This document shows, one piece after another, positions 33,517-43,073 of a stretch of DNA of 64,000 nucleotides (position 1 is the first letter of the stretch; every line of letters starts with the position of its first letter). The stretch is taken from contig JAMCQI010000041.1 of assembly GCA_023381515.1 (NCBI GenBank), forward strand, positions 129,261 through 193,260. Direction: 5' to 3'. Source of the stretch: Chloroflexota bacterium. Its GTDB lineage: Bacteria; Chloroflexota; Anaerolineae; UBA4142. The translations under genes and the position numbers were made by a program. Under the pieces are notes generated by a model. The model was not told the origin of the DNA. It worked only from the letters and a program-made list of their open reading frames with translations, and ran no database searches.

Positions 33517-33972
33517 CTAGGTCCAGGCGGCGGCCAGTTGGATACAGGTGAAATGCAGCCGCTGCATCGCGGCCTTGGCCACCTGGAACATCAGGGCGTA
33601 TCCCATCCGGCTGTCCGTGGCACAAAGCGCGCCAAGCTCTTCTGCATCTATCTTGAGGACAGTGCTGCGGCTGGCCGTGCGGGCCGTGTGCATGAGCACA
33701 TGCGGTTCGATCAATGCCGAGATAGCAAAAGGCTCGCCCGGGTTAATCTCGCCGATGGGAATCTCAGCACGAAGATCGTTTTCGACTCTGAAACTCAAAT
33801 CTACGCTGCCTGACAAGAGAAGGTAAAATGTATCGGCAGGTTGGCCCTCTTCGAACAGCTTGGTCCCGCGCTCTAGCATGACCTCTTTGGCGATGGCTGC
33901 AATGGCTCTTTGTTGGGCGTCGTCCAGACCTGAAAAGAACGGATACCGACGCACCAGCTCCGGCGAAATCAT
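33517..33972 (-). CDS. Stand-alone cyclic-nucleotide-binding-domain protein
   Basis: 151 residues. A Crp/cNMP-binding beta-barrel: LFEEGQPADTFYLLLSGSVDL and the phosphate-binding region IGEINPGEPFAISALIEP, followed by a helix and no DNA-binding domain. The HTH of Crp/Fnr is absent and there is no sign of a frameshift continuing it (stop, then FdhE end). Such single-domain proteins act as ligand-dependent partners of other proteins. It sits between the formate dehydrogenase operon and the heme-sensor two-component genes. Confidence 0.8.
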   Translation of the reverse strand: MISPELVRRYPFFSGLDDAQQRAIAAIAKEVMLERGTKLFEEGQPADTFYLLLSGSVDLSFRVENDLRAEIPIGEINPGEPFAISALIEPHVLMHTARTASRSTVLKIDAEELGALCATDSRMGYALMFQVAKAAMQRLHFTCIQLAAAWT

Positions 33973-34088
33973 ACGCCGCTCCTCTTCCGTCTCTCCTTCC
34001 AGTTAAAATCCACTTGTCTCCATTTGCAATCCGCAAAACTCGCACTTTTCGCTGCAGACTTTACCGATGTTGGATAGCGCGAGGGGCA

Positions 34089-34132
34089 CATAAGAGGAGG
34101 AGCAGGTGTCAGTTCCTGCTCCTCCTCTTATG
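34089..34132 (-). terminator. Terminator hairpin of the heme-sensor two-component operon
   Basis: CATAAGAGGAGGAGCAGG (34089-34106) and its exact complement CCTGCTCCTCCTCTTATG (34115-34132) form an 18-bp stem with an 8-base loop, 10 bases behind the response regulator stop. Confidence 0.7.
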
Positions 34133-34142
34133 TCCGCTTGAC

Positions 34143-34787
34143 TTAGAGATTCACCAGTCCCTCACGGAGTGCATACATGACCAAATCGGCAGTACTGTGC
34201 GCCCCTGCTTTTTCCATGATATGCGCGCGATGCGTGTCCACGGTCCGGACGCTGATGTGGAGACGATCGGCGATAGCCCGGCTGGTGGCGCCATTGGCAA
34301 CGAGCTGGATAACTTGTTTCTCGCGCTCGGTAAAGGTCGGCGATGTTTTCTTATCTTGGGCTGATTCGGCGAGGCCCTGCACCAGTTCGTGGCTCACATC
34401 CGGCGGCAAGAAAGCGCCTTTCGAATGGACGGCGCGGATGGCGTCGATCAGTTCCATCGCGCAAGTGAGCTTGACGAGATAACCGGCTGCGCCCGCGCGC
34501 AGGACGGGCAGGATGTACTCTCTGTTTTCGTACTGCGTCAGGATGAGGACGCGCGTTTCAGGAAAGGACTGGCGGATTTTCTCCGTCGCCGTTATTCCGT
34601 CGGTTCCCGGCATCTCGATATCCATGAGGACGACATCGGGATGGAGGGCCGCGACTTGCGCCAGCGCTTCTTTACCGTCGCCCGCTTCGCCGATCACCTC
34701 AATATCCTTGCGCCGCGCGAGGAGCGCGCGCAGGCCCTCGCGGACGATCGTGTGGTCATCCACCAAGAGCACTCGAATTCTATCCAT
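34143..34787 (-). CDS. NarL/LuxR-type response regulator
   Basis: 214 residues. Receiver domain (LLVDDHTIVREGLRALL, phospho-acceptor in DVVLMDIEMPGTDG, Lys in GYLVKLT) and C-terminal LuxR HTH (TEREKQVIQLVANGATSRAIADRLHIS split around its turn). Overlaps the kinase gene by 8 bases, so they are co-translated. Its targets may include the nearby respiratory genes. Confidence 0.93.
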   Translation of the reverse strand: MDRIRVLLVDDHTIVREGLRALLARRKDIEVIGEAGDGKEALAQVAALHPDVVLMDIEMPGTDGITATEKIRQSFPETRVLILTQYENREYILPVLRAGAAGYLVKLTCAMELIDAIRAVHSKGAFLPPDVSHELVQGLAESAQDKKTSPTFTEREKQVIQLVANGATSRAIADRLHISVRTVDTHRAHIMEKAGAHSTADLVMYALREGLVNL

Positions 34788-36699
34788 GCTCCGACTCCTC
34801 CTGCTTGCTCGGAGGGGCGGGTTCGTCGATGGGAACGATCAGATGGATGGCGGTGCCTCTCCCCGGCAACGAGTGCAAGTGAAACTCGCCTCCAATAGCG
34901 GTCACACGCTCTTCCATGCCCATCAGGCCGAGGCCGCGCTTGGCCTCCCGGGTGCCGGCCAAACTGGCCGGATCAAACCCAACGCCGTCATCCGTAACCT
35001 CGATGCGCACTTGATGGTCTCTGAAATCGAAGACGAAACCGGCGTGCCGGGCATGCGAATGGAGGGCGATATTGTTGATGGCTTCCTGCACGACCCGAAA
35101 GATGGCGGTCTCACAAGGGGGTGACAGGCGGCGTGAGATTCCGATTTCTCGAAAGACAAACTGGATGCCCGCACTCCCGATACGCGATCCAGCATACCAG
35201 CGCAGCGCCGGAATCAATCCCAGTCGGTCGAGCATCGTCGGGCGCAAATCGAAAATGATCCGGTGGACGCCGTTGAGCGTATCTTTGGTGAGTGTCAGTG
35301 TGCGCTTGAGCAAAGGTTGGATTTCGCATAGACTCGTCGCTTGAGCGGCATCCTCCAAGAGGAAAGACAGGCCTGTCAACAGCTGGCATGTCTCGTCGTG
35401 CAGCTCGCGCGAGATTCGTTTGCGCTCGTCTTCCTGCGCCGCAATCACGCGGTGCAACAGCTCGCTCTTGAGCTGCTCTTTCTGCTCCGTCGCCGCGCGG
35501 TACGCCGCCGTGCTGGCCTCGACGCGGGCATCGAGCTCGCGATTCCAGGCCTGGATCTCGCTCAACGAATTCTTCAACCGCCCTCGCATCGTCTCGAAGG
35601 AAAGAGCGAGGGCTCCAATCTCATCGCCCCCGCGCGCCGGAATAGGGGTCGTCCAGTCTCCGGCGGCAATCCGATTTGTGGCGGCGGTCAATGCCTGGAC
35701 GGGGACAATCACGCTCCGCGTCGTCAAATAGACGAGAACGAGAGCGCCGGCGAGCATGACGAGCATTAGGACAAAGATGCGCACCTGCAGCTGGCGAATA
35801 GCGCCGAAGGCTTCATCCTCGCCCTCTCGAATCGTTACGCCCCATTGGGCGCGTTCGAGGGGGGCAAAGGCGAGAACCTCTGCGCGCGGCTGAGGGGTAG
35901 AGGTCGGCGTATGACAATCGTGGCAGGCGGACACAGCTTGGCGATGGTCGCGGATGAGCTCGGCGAGGCTGTCGCCGTGGTCGCTGGGTTGGCCGATCCT
36001 TTCGGGCCGAGTGCTGGTCAGAATCACGCCACCCAAGTCTACCAGGTCCATATAGCCGGTGTCGCGCAGGCCAATCGGATTCGTAAACGTGCGGATACTT
36101 GGACCGGTCAGGGCTATGGTGACGACCAGCGCCCCGACCTGCTCGCCGTCCGCATTGGCGACGGGCGCGGCGGCCACGGTGGAGAAGCCGGCAGTTCCGA
36201 GGGAGCGCGTAAAGCGCGAAACGGCAAACGTCCGGCCCTCCAGAACGGACATGACCGAGGAGAATTGCTGAAGAGAGAGGGGAGATGTGGTCGGAGGGCG
36301 CGCGTCGATTACAGTGCCTGCCTTGTCGACGAAAAAGATCCGATCACTGTAGAAGCTCAGGCGGTGGTAGGCGCGGTCCATCGCTCCTGCGACTTGCTCC
36401 GGGTCGCCCCAGGTGTTCTGCGCAGCCGTGTCGGAGAGGACTTGCTCTATGTCGGCAAGGACATAGTCTATGTGACTCGCCGTCGTTTGCGCGAGGACGA
36501 CACGAGCTTGGAGCACGCGCTGTGTACTCTCGTTCAGCGCCGCGGTACCGAGATAGGCAAAGAGGCCTATGATTGACAGCGTCCCAATCACGACCAAGAC
36601 ACCCATCTTGGCACCAAGCCCTACAGTCAGCCTCTCGGACAGCCATGTTCTTGCTGTCCATAGCGGCAACCGGGTTCGGCTCGCAGTCACAACGCGCAT
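34780..36699 (-). CDS. NarX-like sensor histidine kinase with a CxxCH heme-c motif in its sensor domain
   Basis: 639 residues from ATG 36699 (TTG 36702 alternative). TM1 about 32-54, a large extracytoplasmic dCACHE-like sensor (about 55-305), TM2 about 307-327, HAMP, coiled coil, HisKA_3 with RISRELHDETCQ (His about 434) and HATPase (DDGVGFD, GLGLMGMEERV). Within the sensor, about residues 259-263, is CHDCH, the covalent heme-c attachment motif, next to conserved-looking aromatic and Gly residues. That predicts a heme-c-based redox or gas (NO, CO, O2) sensor. Its partner is the overlapping regulator gene; sits next to formate dehydrogenase. Confidence 0.9.
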   Translation of the reverse strand: MRVVTASRTRLPLWTARTWLSERLTVGLGAKMGVLVVIGTLSIIGLFAYLGTAALNESTQRVLQARVVLAQTTASHIDYVLADIEQVLSDTAAQNTWGDPEQVAGAMDRAYHRLSFYSDRIFFVDKAGTVIDARPPTTSPLSLQQFSSVMSVLEGRTFAVSRFTRSLGTAGFSTVAAAPVANADGEQVGALVVTIALTGPSIRTFTNPIGLRDTGYMDLVDLGGVILTSTRPERIGQPSDHGDSLAELIRDHRQAVSACHDCHTPTSTPQPRAEVLAFAPLERAQWGVTIREGEDEAFGAIRQLQVRIFVLMLVMLAGALVLVYLTTRSVIVPVQALTAATNRIAAGDWTTPIPARGGDEIGALALSFETMRGRLKNSLSEIQAWNRELDARVEASTAAYRAATEQKEQLKSELLHRVIAAQEDERKRISRELHDETCQLLTGLSFLLEDAAQATSLCEIQPLLKRTLTLTKDTLNGVHRIIFDLRPTMLDRLGLIPALRWYAGSRIGSAGIQFVFREIGISRRLSPPCETAIFRVVQEAINNIALHSHARHAGFVFDFRDHQVRIEVTDDGVGFDPASLAGTREAKRGLGLMGMEERVTAIGGEFHLHSLPGRGTAIHLIVPIDEPAPPSKQEESEHG

Positions 36700-36831
36700 C
36701 AAGACACGCGCTCCTCACTCGCTCGCAGCGAATTCGATCCGCTGCGGCCGATGAATCTATCCACCAAAACAAAAAGGCTCACTCCCATTAAGGAACGAGC
36801 CCGTCCAGACCCTCGATGCACCGTTAATCTT

Positions 36832-36860
36832 ATTTTACAGCGTGACTCGAAGCAAGTCAA
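36832..36860 (-). promoter_or_regulatory. Sigma-70 promoter of the heme-sensor two-component operon
   Basis: On the minus strand TTGACT (36855-36860), 17-base spacer, TAAAAT (36832-36837). Transcription near 36825, about 125 bases before the kinase start. Confidence 0.75.
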
Positions 36861-36994
36861 GATGATGACGTTTGAACATAACACTTGCAGGTCAAACAAT
36901 GGTACAATGGGAGTCGGCCATTGACGTGCCGCTCGAAACAGAGCGGGGCCGGATGACGTTGACGGTTCATATTCCACTGGGAGAAGAAATCAAC

Positions 36995-37582
36995 GTGAGT
37001 ACTGCGCTCGCAAACCTCGATTGGAATCTCTTCCTGGCCATCAACCACCAGGCGGGGAAAGCAGTCTGGCTCGACAAGCTCGGGATATTCCTTGCCGCCT
37101 ACGCGTTCGTGCTGTTTGTCCTCCCTTTCATCGCCTTGTGGTTTTGGCCAGCTCCGGCACAACTGCGGCGTTTGCGCCAACGCCATCTGGTCAACGCCAC
37201 GGTCGCCACGGTTGGCGCACTCCTGGCGGCCCATTTGATCGGCCTTGTATTTTTCCGCCCGCGTCCTTTTATGGTGCATTCTGTGACAGAGCTAGTTGCG
37301 CACGCGTCGGACACGTCCTTCCCTTCAGACCACGCCACCTTTGTATTTGCCGTTGTCGTAGGCCTTTGGCCGGTGCTGGGGACGAGTCGCTGGCTCTGGC
37401 TGGCTCTCGCGGCCGCGATCGGCGTGGCGCGTATCTTCGTCGGAGTTCACTATCCGAGTGATGTACTGGGTGGTGCCGTGGTCGGCGCAATCTGGGGAGC
37501 ACTGGCCATCGTGAGTGGGCCGTGGCTTGCTCGGATCGAATCTCCCGTCCTGGAGCAGTTGGCGCGCTGGCGTCTGGCTTAG
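36995..37582 (+). CDS. PAP2-family membrane phosphatase (undecaprenyl-diphosphatase/BcrC-like)
   Basis: 195 residues from GTG 36995, 8 bases after GGGAGAAG; the frame is open further upstream (to 36872) but that part does not look like PAP2. N-terminus LDWNLFLAINHQAGKAVWLD is typical. Active-site motifs: KxxxxxxRP-like FFRPRPF, PSDHATF (SGH-type signature) and ARIFVGVHYPSDVLGG (SRxxxxxHxxxD-type). Six helices. It removes phosphate from lipid pyrophosphates such as undecaprenyl-PP. Confidence 0.88.
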   Translation: MSTALANLDWNLFLAINHQAGKAVWLDKLGIFLAAYAFVLFVLPFIALWFWPAPAQLRRLRQRHLVNATVATVGALLAAHLIGLVFFRPRPFMVHSVTELVAHASDTSFPSDHATFVFAVVVGLWPVLGTSRWLWLALAAAIGVARIFVGVHYPSDVLGGAVVGAIWGALAIVSGPWLARIESPVLEQLARWRLA

Positions 37583-37765
37583 CTGCTCGAATTTCTTTCT
37601 GCGTCCCCCTGGTCCATACTCCATGCTTTCTCCACATCTTTGCGCTATACTCAAATCAACCAAAGAGGATAGGCCGATTGCGACTCGCGTTCATAGAGGC
37701 AGGCTGGCCTGAACCGACCCGTATCTAGAACGTGTTTTGAGCGTCATAGCGTAAAGGGGACGACT

Positions 37766-38390
37766 GTGACAAGCGAAGAGGACTTGATCGTGCGTGCCCG
37801 GGACTTGGAGGCTCGCGCCTTGGGCGAGATTTATGACGTTTACAGCCCGGCTCTCTACCGCTATGCGGTCCGCCTTCTGGGCGGTGCCGATCTTGCGGAG
37901 GAATGCGTAGCGGAGGTCTTTAGCCGTTTTCTGCATGCACTCCGTGCAGGTAAAGGGCCACAGGACTCGCTGCACGCTTATTTATATCGAGTGGCGCACA
38001 ACTGGATCACCGACCAATGGCGCCGCCGGCCACCCGCGGCGCTCGAGCTCGAGGAAGCTCAATGCACGGATGAAAAGGGGGATCCTTCTCGGTCGCTCCT
38101 CGAACAAATGGAACAACTCGAGGTGCGGGCCGCTTTGGCCAAACTCACACCCGACCAGCGCCAAGTGATCACGCTCAAATACCTGGAGGGGCTGGAGAAT
38201 GAGCAAATCGCAGCGGCGCTGAGCAAGCCGGTCGGAGCCGTCAAGTCTCTGCAACATCGCGGGCTGGCGGCATTGCGGCGCGCGCTCCTCCGCAAAGCGG
38301 AATCCGACGCGGAATCCGAAGCGGAATCCAGAGCGGAATCCGAAACGGAATCCCAAGCGGAACCCCAAGCGGAACCCAAAAAGGAATTCA

Positions 38391-38404
<14 letters not shown>
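37766..38404 (+). CDS. ECF-type sigma-70 factor with repetitive acidic tail
   Basis: 212 residues; GTG 37766 after AAAGGGG. Region 2 about 20-85 (AEECVAEVFSRFLHAL, HAYLYRVAHNWITDQWRRR), region 4 about 120-172 (LTPDQRQVITLKYLEGLENEQIAAAL, GAVKSLQHRGLAALRRAL). The last 35 residues are ESxAES/EPQAEP repeats coded by seven tandem 12-bp units. The stop overlaps the ATG of the DUF5667 gene, a standard sigma/anti-sigma-like arrangement in Chloroflexota. Confidence 0.93.
38296..38379 (+). repeat. Seven tandem 12-bp repeats inside the sigma gene
   Basis: Consensus AGCGGAATCCGA repeated at 38296, 38308, 38320, 38332, 38344, 38356 and 38368 with few changes. They code for the acidic C-terminal tail and may vary in number between strains by slippage. 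Confidence 0.85.
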
Positions 38405-39572
<1,168 letters not shown>

Positions 39573-39670
39573 GCTGTGCATCCTGTCGCATTAGGAGTGG
39601 GCGGCAGCAGGTGCGGCGCGTTGGCTTGATGAGTTGGACGACATCGTCGAGAGGGCTGAGCAGAAAGCTT

Positions 39671-39707
39671 GATCCCCGGACAGCCAATGGAAAGGTGTCC
39701 GGGGATC
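39671..39707. terminator. Bidirectional terminator between converging genes
   Basis: GATCCCCGGACA (39671-39682) and TGTCCGGGGATC (39696-39707) form a perfect 12-bp stem with a 13-base loop between the convergent genes ending at 39572 and 39730. Confidence 0.6.
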
Positions 39708-39729
39708 GCCTATTAGGGGAATGCAGAGT

Positions 39730-40785
39730 CTATCGGCTGGGGAAATTGCGCGTGAGGATGTCGAGATAGGTGTTGCCCCATTCGGTCGCCGGTTCGACGG
39801 CGGTCCCTTCGCCCCATTCATTCCAGGTGGTGATGAGTTGCCAAATGGCGCCCGAGCTCACAACCTTTTTTACATCGGTCTCAAAGCGAACGGGATCGCG
39901 CGCGAGACGGACCGGATTGCCCCTGAGCCAAAAGCCGGGCGACGCGACCGCGGATATGGTTCCCTGCTGATCGTAATCGACCGCGGGATCGTACTGGTGC
40001 CAAGAATCCGGCTGGCTTGTGCAGGAGGCGAAACCGGGAAAGACTTTGAGCACCAGGTAGATATTTCCGCCAAAAGCCTTCTTGGCTCCCACCCAGCGGT
40101 CGGCCATGTTGCAGTTGTCGGCAGAGTCTGAGTAGACGAAGACGACGGGCTTGCCGTTCACCCTCAGATAGGCAGGCTGATTGAAAATCTTGCCCGCGAG
40201 GTATTGGAGCTCGGAGACGATCTGCGTGGAAGGCGGATCAGTCATCGATTCCATCTCATAGTAGATAGCCCAGCGAAGATTCGGGTTTGGCGAACCAGCC
40301 CGTTCGCTGCGAGCAAGGATGTGCTGGAACGCCGTGTCGGTGTGGTGGCCGATCCCCCACCACGACGAGATGAACGCGTCGAGATGCGTTTGCGCGGCCA
40401 TTGCGATCTGTTGGTCGATGATCGTGTCGTCGGACGAACTGTAGAATCCAAGGGAGGGATGGTAGTTTGTGTACGGATAGATCCCTAGCTGCATCCACGC
40501 TTCCGGGAACCAGGGATAAAAGAACGCGGCTCGAATGGGCGCCGTCGGCTGATAGTTGGGGAGCGGGATTGGAGGGCGCGTTGGCGTCGCGACGGGCGGA
40601 TTGGCTCCGGGGCCGGCGTTGGTGATGAGGGGCAGATAGAGGGAATGCGGATGCGGCGGTATCAAGACGGTCTGCTGTGATAAGGTGGAAGGACTCTCCT
40701 TGGCTAACGTGGGAGTGAGCCAGCCGAGAAAAGTAAAGGACAGCGCGGCCACGGCGATAACCGTGCCGAGTCTCTTTAGATGCAT
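39730..40785 (-). CDS. Secreted glycoside hydrolase of the GH99-like (endo-mannanase/GH71-type) group
   Basis: 351 residues. Signal peptide 1-28, the motif SLYLPLITNAG (about 48-58), a Pro/Thr-rich linker, then a TIM-barrel-like domain: AAFFYPWFPEAW at its start, DAFISSWWGIG, LRWAIYYEMES, KPVVFVYSD, and the C-terminal TTWNEWGEGTAVEP, which carries the Trp-Asn-Glu-Trp-Gly-Glu block typical of GH99-like proteins. Probably cleaves an alpha-linked polysaccharide outside the cell. Last of a run of minus-strand exported proteins. Confidence 0.8.
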   Translation of the reverse strand: MHLKRLGTVIAVAALSFTFLGWLTPTLAKESPSTLSQQTVLIPPHPHSLYLPLITNAGPGANPPVATPTRPPIPLPNYQPTAPIRAAFFYPWFPEAWMQLGIYPYTNYHPSLGFYSSSDDTIIDQQIAMAAQTHLDAFISSWWGIGHHTDTAFQHILARSERAGSPNPNLRWAIYYEMESMTDPPSTQIVSELQYLAGKIFNQPAYLRVNGKPVVFVYSDSADNCNMADRWVGAKKAFGGNIYLVLKVFPGFASCTSQPDSWHQYDPAVDYDQQGTISAVASPGFWLRGNPVRLARDPVRFETDVKKVVSSGAIWQLITTWNEWGEGTAVEPATEWGNTYLDILTRNFPSR

Positions 40786-40821
40786 GTAAGCCTCGTGTGT
40801 AGGATGAGGATGAAGGGCGAA

Positions 40822-41862
40822 TTACTGGCCGGCGATAGTGGTGTCATTGAGGAGCATCTGACCGGTCGCTGCGATCTTGGTTTGCTGGATGCCTGGGGCG
40901 AGAGCCAGACCTTGGGAACGGATGTAGAGAGACGGGTACGATGCGTCTTGCGCCTTGAGATTGGGCGCGGCAATGACCTGCAAGGCGGGGTCCGCCTGTA
41001 GCTCGAGCCACTGCTCGGGCTGAGCGACATAGATCGCGGCCAAGCGACCTTGTTTCAGCGCCTTGACCTGGGCTGCGGGATCCGGGATGACTTGAAAGAC
41101 CACGTTCTGGATCAGGACCGCATCGCGATTTTGATTGATCGACGGACCCCAATGATAGCCCACATAGCGCTGAAGGGTGATCGATTGCCCGGGGTCCCAC
41201 ACGCCGACCATGAAGGGACCGGATCCGACGACTAGGTTCGTGTGGGCTTGTTCCATCAGGGCCGCCGACTCGGGGCTGATGATGCCGGCGTACGGTGAAG
41301 CCAGGACCTTGAGCCAGTCGGCGGCAGAGCCGTCTATGTCGAACCGGACCGTCCGGTCGTCGATTACGGCGATCTGGCGGATCTGGAGAATGCTTTTGTA
41401 GAGGGGCGAGTGGGTTCCCACCGCCCGAAAGCGTTGAAAGGTCGCCTGGACGGCTTGAGCGTTCAAGAGATTGCCATCCTGAAAGTAGACGTCCGGCTTG
41501 AGTTCCATCGTGATCGAGCGGCCATCCGGAGAGATCTGCCAACTGCGCGCCAGGGAGGGTGCTATCCGTGCATTGGCATCCCACACGACGAGCGTGTCGA
41601 AGAGGTAAGGGAGCAGGGTGTCCATTCCTGGATTTGGCAGAGCTTGCGGATCGATCTGCACGGGGTCCGTGAGGATGGCGCTCGTGAGCGTTCCACCCCC
41701 TTCACCTACTTCGTGTTCCAGGTCATGACCCTCCGCGGGAGTAGGCGCGGCTGCCGAGACCGAGAATTCCCTAGGTGCGAGGACACCGGAAATTCGAGTG
41801 ACCCCGATGAAAAGAACGGATCCCAAAAGCAAAACCAGCAATGCGCCGATGAAACGCTTCAC
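40822..41862 (-). CDS. Family-5 ABC substrate-binding protein, apparently shortened
   Basis: 346 residues from GTG 41862 after GGAGGAG; the frame extends further upstream but lacks a start signal. Signal anchor (about 3-25). SBP_bac_5 features: IDPQALPNPGMDTLLPYLFDTLVVWD split by its turn, PSLARSWQISPDGRSITMELKPDVYFQDG and GSGPFMVGVWDPGQSITLQRY. Family members have about 500 residues; here the frame ends where the second half of lobe II should follow. No permease or ATPase is adjacent. Either a degraded gene or a reduced stand-alone binding protein. Confidence 0.7.
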   Translation of the reverse strand: MKRFIGALLVLLLGSVLFIGVTRISGVLAPREFSVSAAAPTPAEGHDLEHEVGEGGGTLTSAILTDPVQIDPQALPNPGMDTLLPYLFDTLVVWDANARIAPSLARSWQISPDGRSITMELKPDVYFQDGNLLNAQAVQATFQRFRAVGTHSPLYKSILQIRQIAVIDDRTVRFDIDGSAADWLKVLASPYAGIISPESAALMEQAHTNLVVGSGPFMVGVWDPGQSITLQRYVGYHWGPSINQNRDAVLIQNVVFQVIPDPAAQVKALKQGRLAAIYVAQPEQWLELQADPALQVIAAPNLKAQDASYPSLYIRSQGLALAPGIQQTKIAATGQMLLNDTTIAGQ

Positions 41863-42011
41863 GCTCTCCTCCGGGTTCGCACAGCGCGATTCGATGCCGA
41901 GAATGCCACCGGCCGCTACGCGTTCTTGACACTTTTGAGATGAATCCCCTGTTCGGAACTCAGGACGCTGCAATCCGACGACAGTTACACCGGCCAGAGC
42001 CCATTGGCGCC

Positions 42012-43025
42012 CTAGTGGCAGGTGCCGGAGCCGGAATCGGTAAATGTGCCCCCTGCCACCGGCAGGAACTTCCAATCGTAGCTCGAGGCGTGCAGCGTCA
42101 TTTCCAACACCCCCCAGGTGTTATTGTTCCGTACCTCGCTGTTCGCCTTTATCGACCCAAAAGCGCGTTCGGCCACGCCGCCCGACCCCACGACGAATTC
42201 TCGAATGCCGCGGACGCTATCCGCGACCCCTGATGGGTTCTGAGGTGCAAACCGCTCGTAATCGTGATCATGCCCGTTCATCACGACCTCGGCATTGCCA
42301 TTGTAGAGGTCGGTCCAGAGAGCGCCCATGTCGAGATTGTTTCCATGCTCGCCGGATGAAAATCGAGGCTCGTGCCAGTAGGCCAGCGTGCACTTGTTCA
42401 CATGCGCCGCCAGATCGGATTTCAGCCAGAGCTCTTCCGCCGAGCCCGCCGTGTGCGATATCTCGGTGTTCAGCGCCACAATGTGCCACGCCCCGACGTC
42501 GAACGAGTAATACCCTTTTCCAGAAACGCCGGCTTGCGAGCCATAGTATCGGAAATAGCCCGAACCACCTGCGGTGTCGTACTCGTGATTCCCGGGAACC
42601 GGCTTGATCTGGGCCTTGTGACGTCCGTAGGTCGTGTTGTAACAGTTCGTGAATTCGCTGTACGCGCCAGAGTTCGTCGCATCCCCGTTAAAGAGGACGG
42701 GCCAGGAAGTCGGCAGTGTATCGAGGAGCTTGGCCACGGCCGTCCCACCTGCATCGCAGCCGCTGCGGGAATCTCCCGTGAGCAGGATGACGGGATCGGA
42801 GCCGGGAGCGGGCGTGCGGGTCGGCGTGGCAGTGGAGGCAGGAGAGTTGCTCTTGCCGGCTTGAACGACCACCGGCAGATAGAGCTTGATGTGCTTGGCC
42901 GCCAGCGCCAGGCCAAAGTGGGTCGAAGGAACTAGTCGGAGCTTGTTCGCGAACGTGGGTGTCATGCCCAGGAGAGCGGCAGCCATGACCGCGATTCCAA
43001 TCAAGACGAACGATCTTTTCATCAT
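42012..43025 (-). CDS. Secreted calcineurin-like metallophosphoesterase
   Basis: 337 residues; ATG 43025 after GGAGAG. Signal peptide, the motif KLYLPVVVQAG (about 48-58), Thr/Pro linker, then the phosphoesterase domain: LLTGDSRSG (metal-binding Asp), LFNGDATNSG, PVPGNHEYD (GNH[DE] motif), LAYWHEPRFSSG and MNGHDHDYER (GHxH). The first DxH motif is replaced by GDSR, so metal coordination at that site may differ. Ends in CH. Paralogue of the next gene (43074) in the same direction. Confidence 0.88.
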   Translation of the reverse strand: MMKRSFVLIGIAVMAAALLGMTPTFANKLRLVPSTHFGLALAAKHIKLYLPVVVQAGKSNSPASTATPTRTPAPGSDPVILLTGDSRSGCDAGGTAVAKLLDTLPTSWPVLFNGDATNSGAYSEFTNCYNTTYGRHKAQIKPVPGNHEYDTAGGSGYFRYYGSQAGVSGKGYYSFDVGAWHIVALNTEISHTAGSAEELWLKSDLAAHVNKCTLAYWHEPRFSSGEHGNNLDMGALWTDLYNGNAEVVMNGHDHDYERFAPQNPSGVADSVRGIREFVVGSGGVAERAFGSIKANSEVRNNNTWGVLEMTLHASSYDWKFLPVAGGTFTDSGSGTCH

Positions 43026-43073
43026 CGCTTTTCTCTCCGAGAACGGAGGTGCTGCCTTCCGTATCAGGTGCGC

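Noticed and set aside
33973..34088. Copy of the shared promoter motif before the cyclic-nucleotide-domain gene
   Set aside because: The minus strand has GGTAAAGTC but no -10 hexamer 19 bases downstream.
36872..36994. Longer N-terminus of the PAP2 protein
   Set aside because: The added residues do not match the family and overlap the divergent kinase promoter; GTG 36995 has a good ribosome site.
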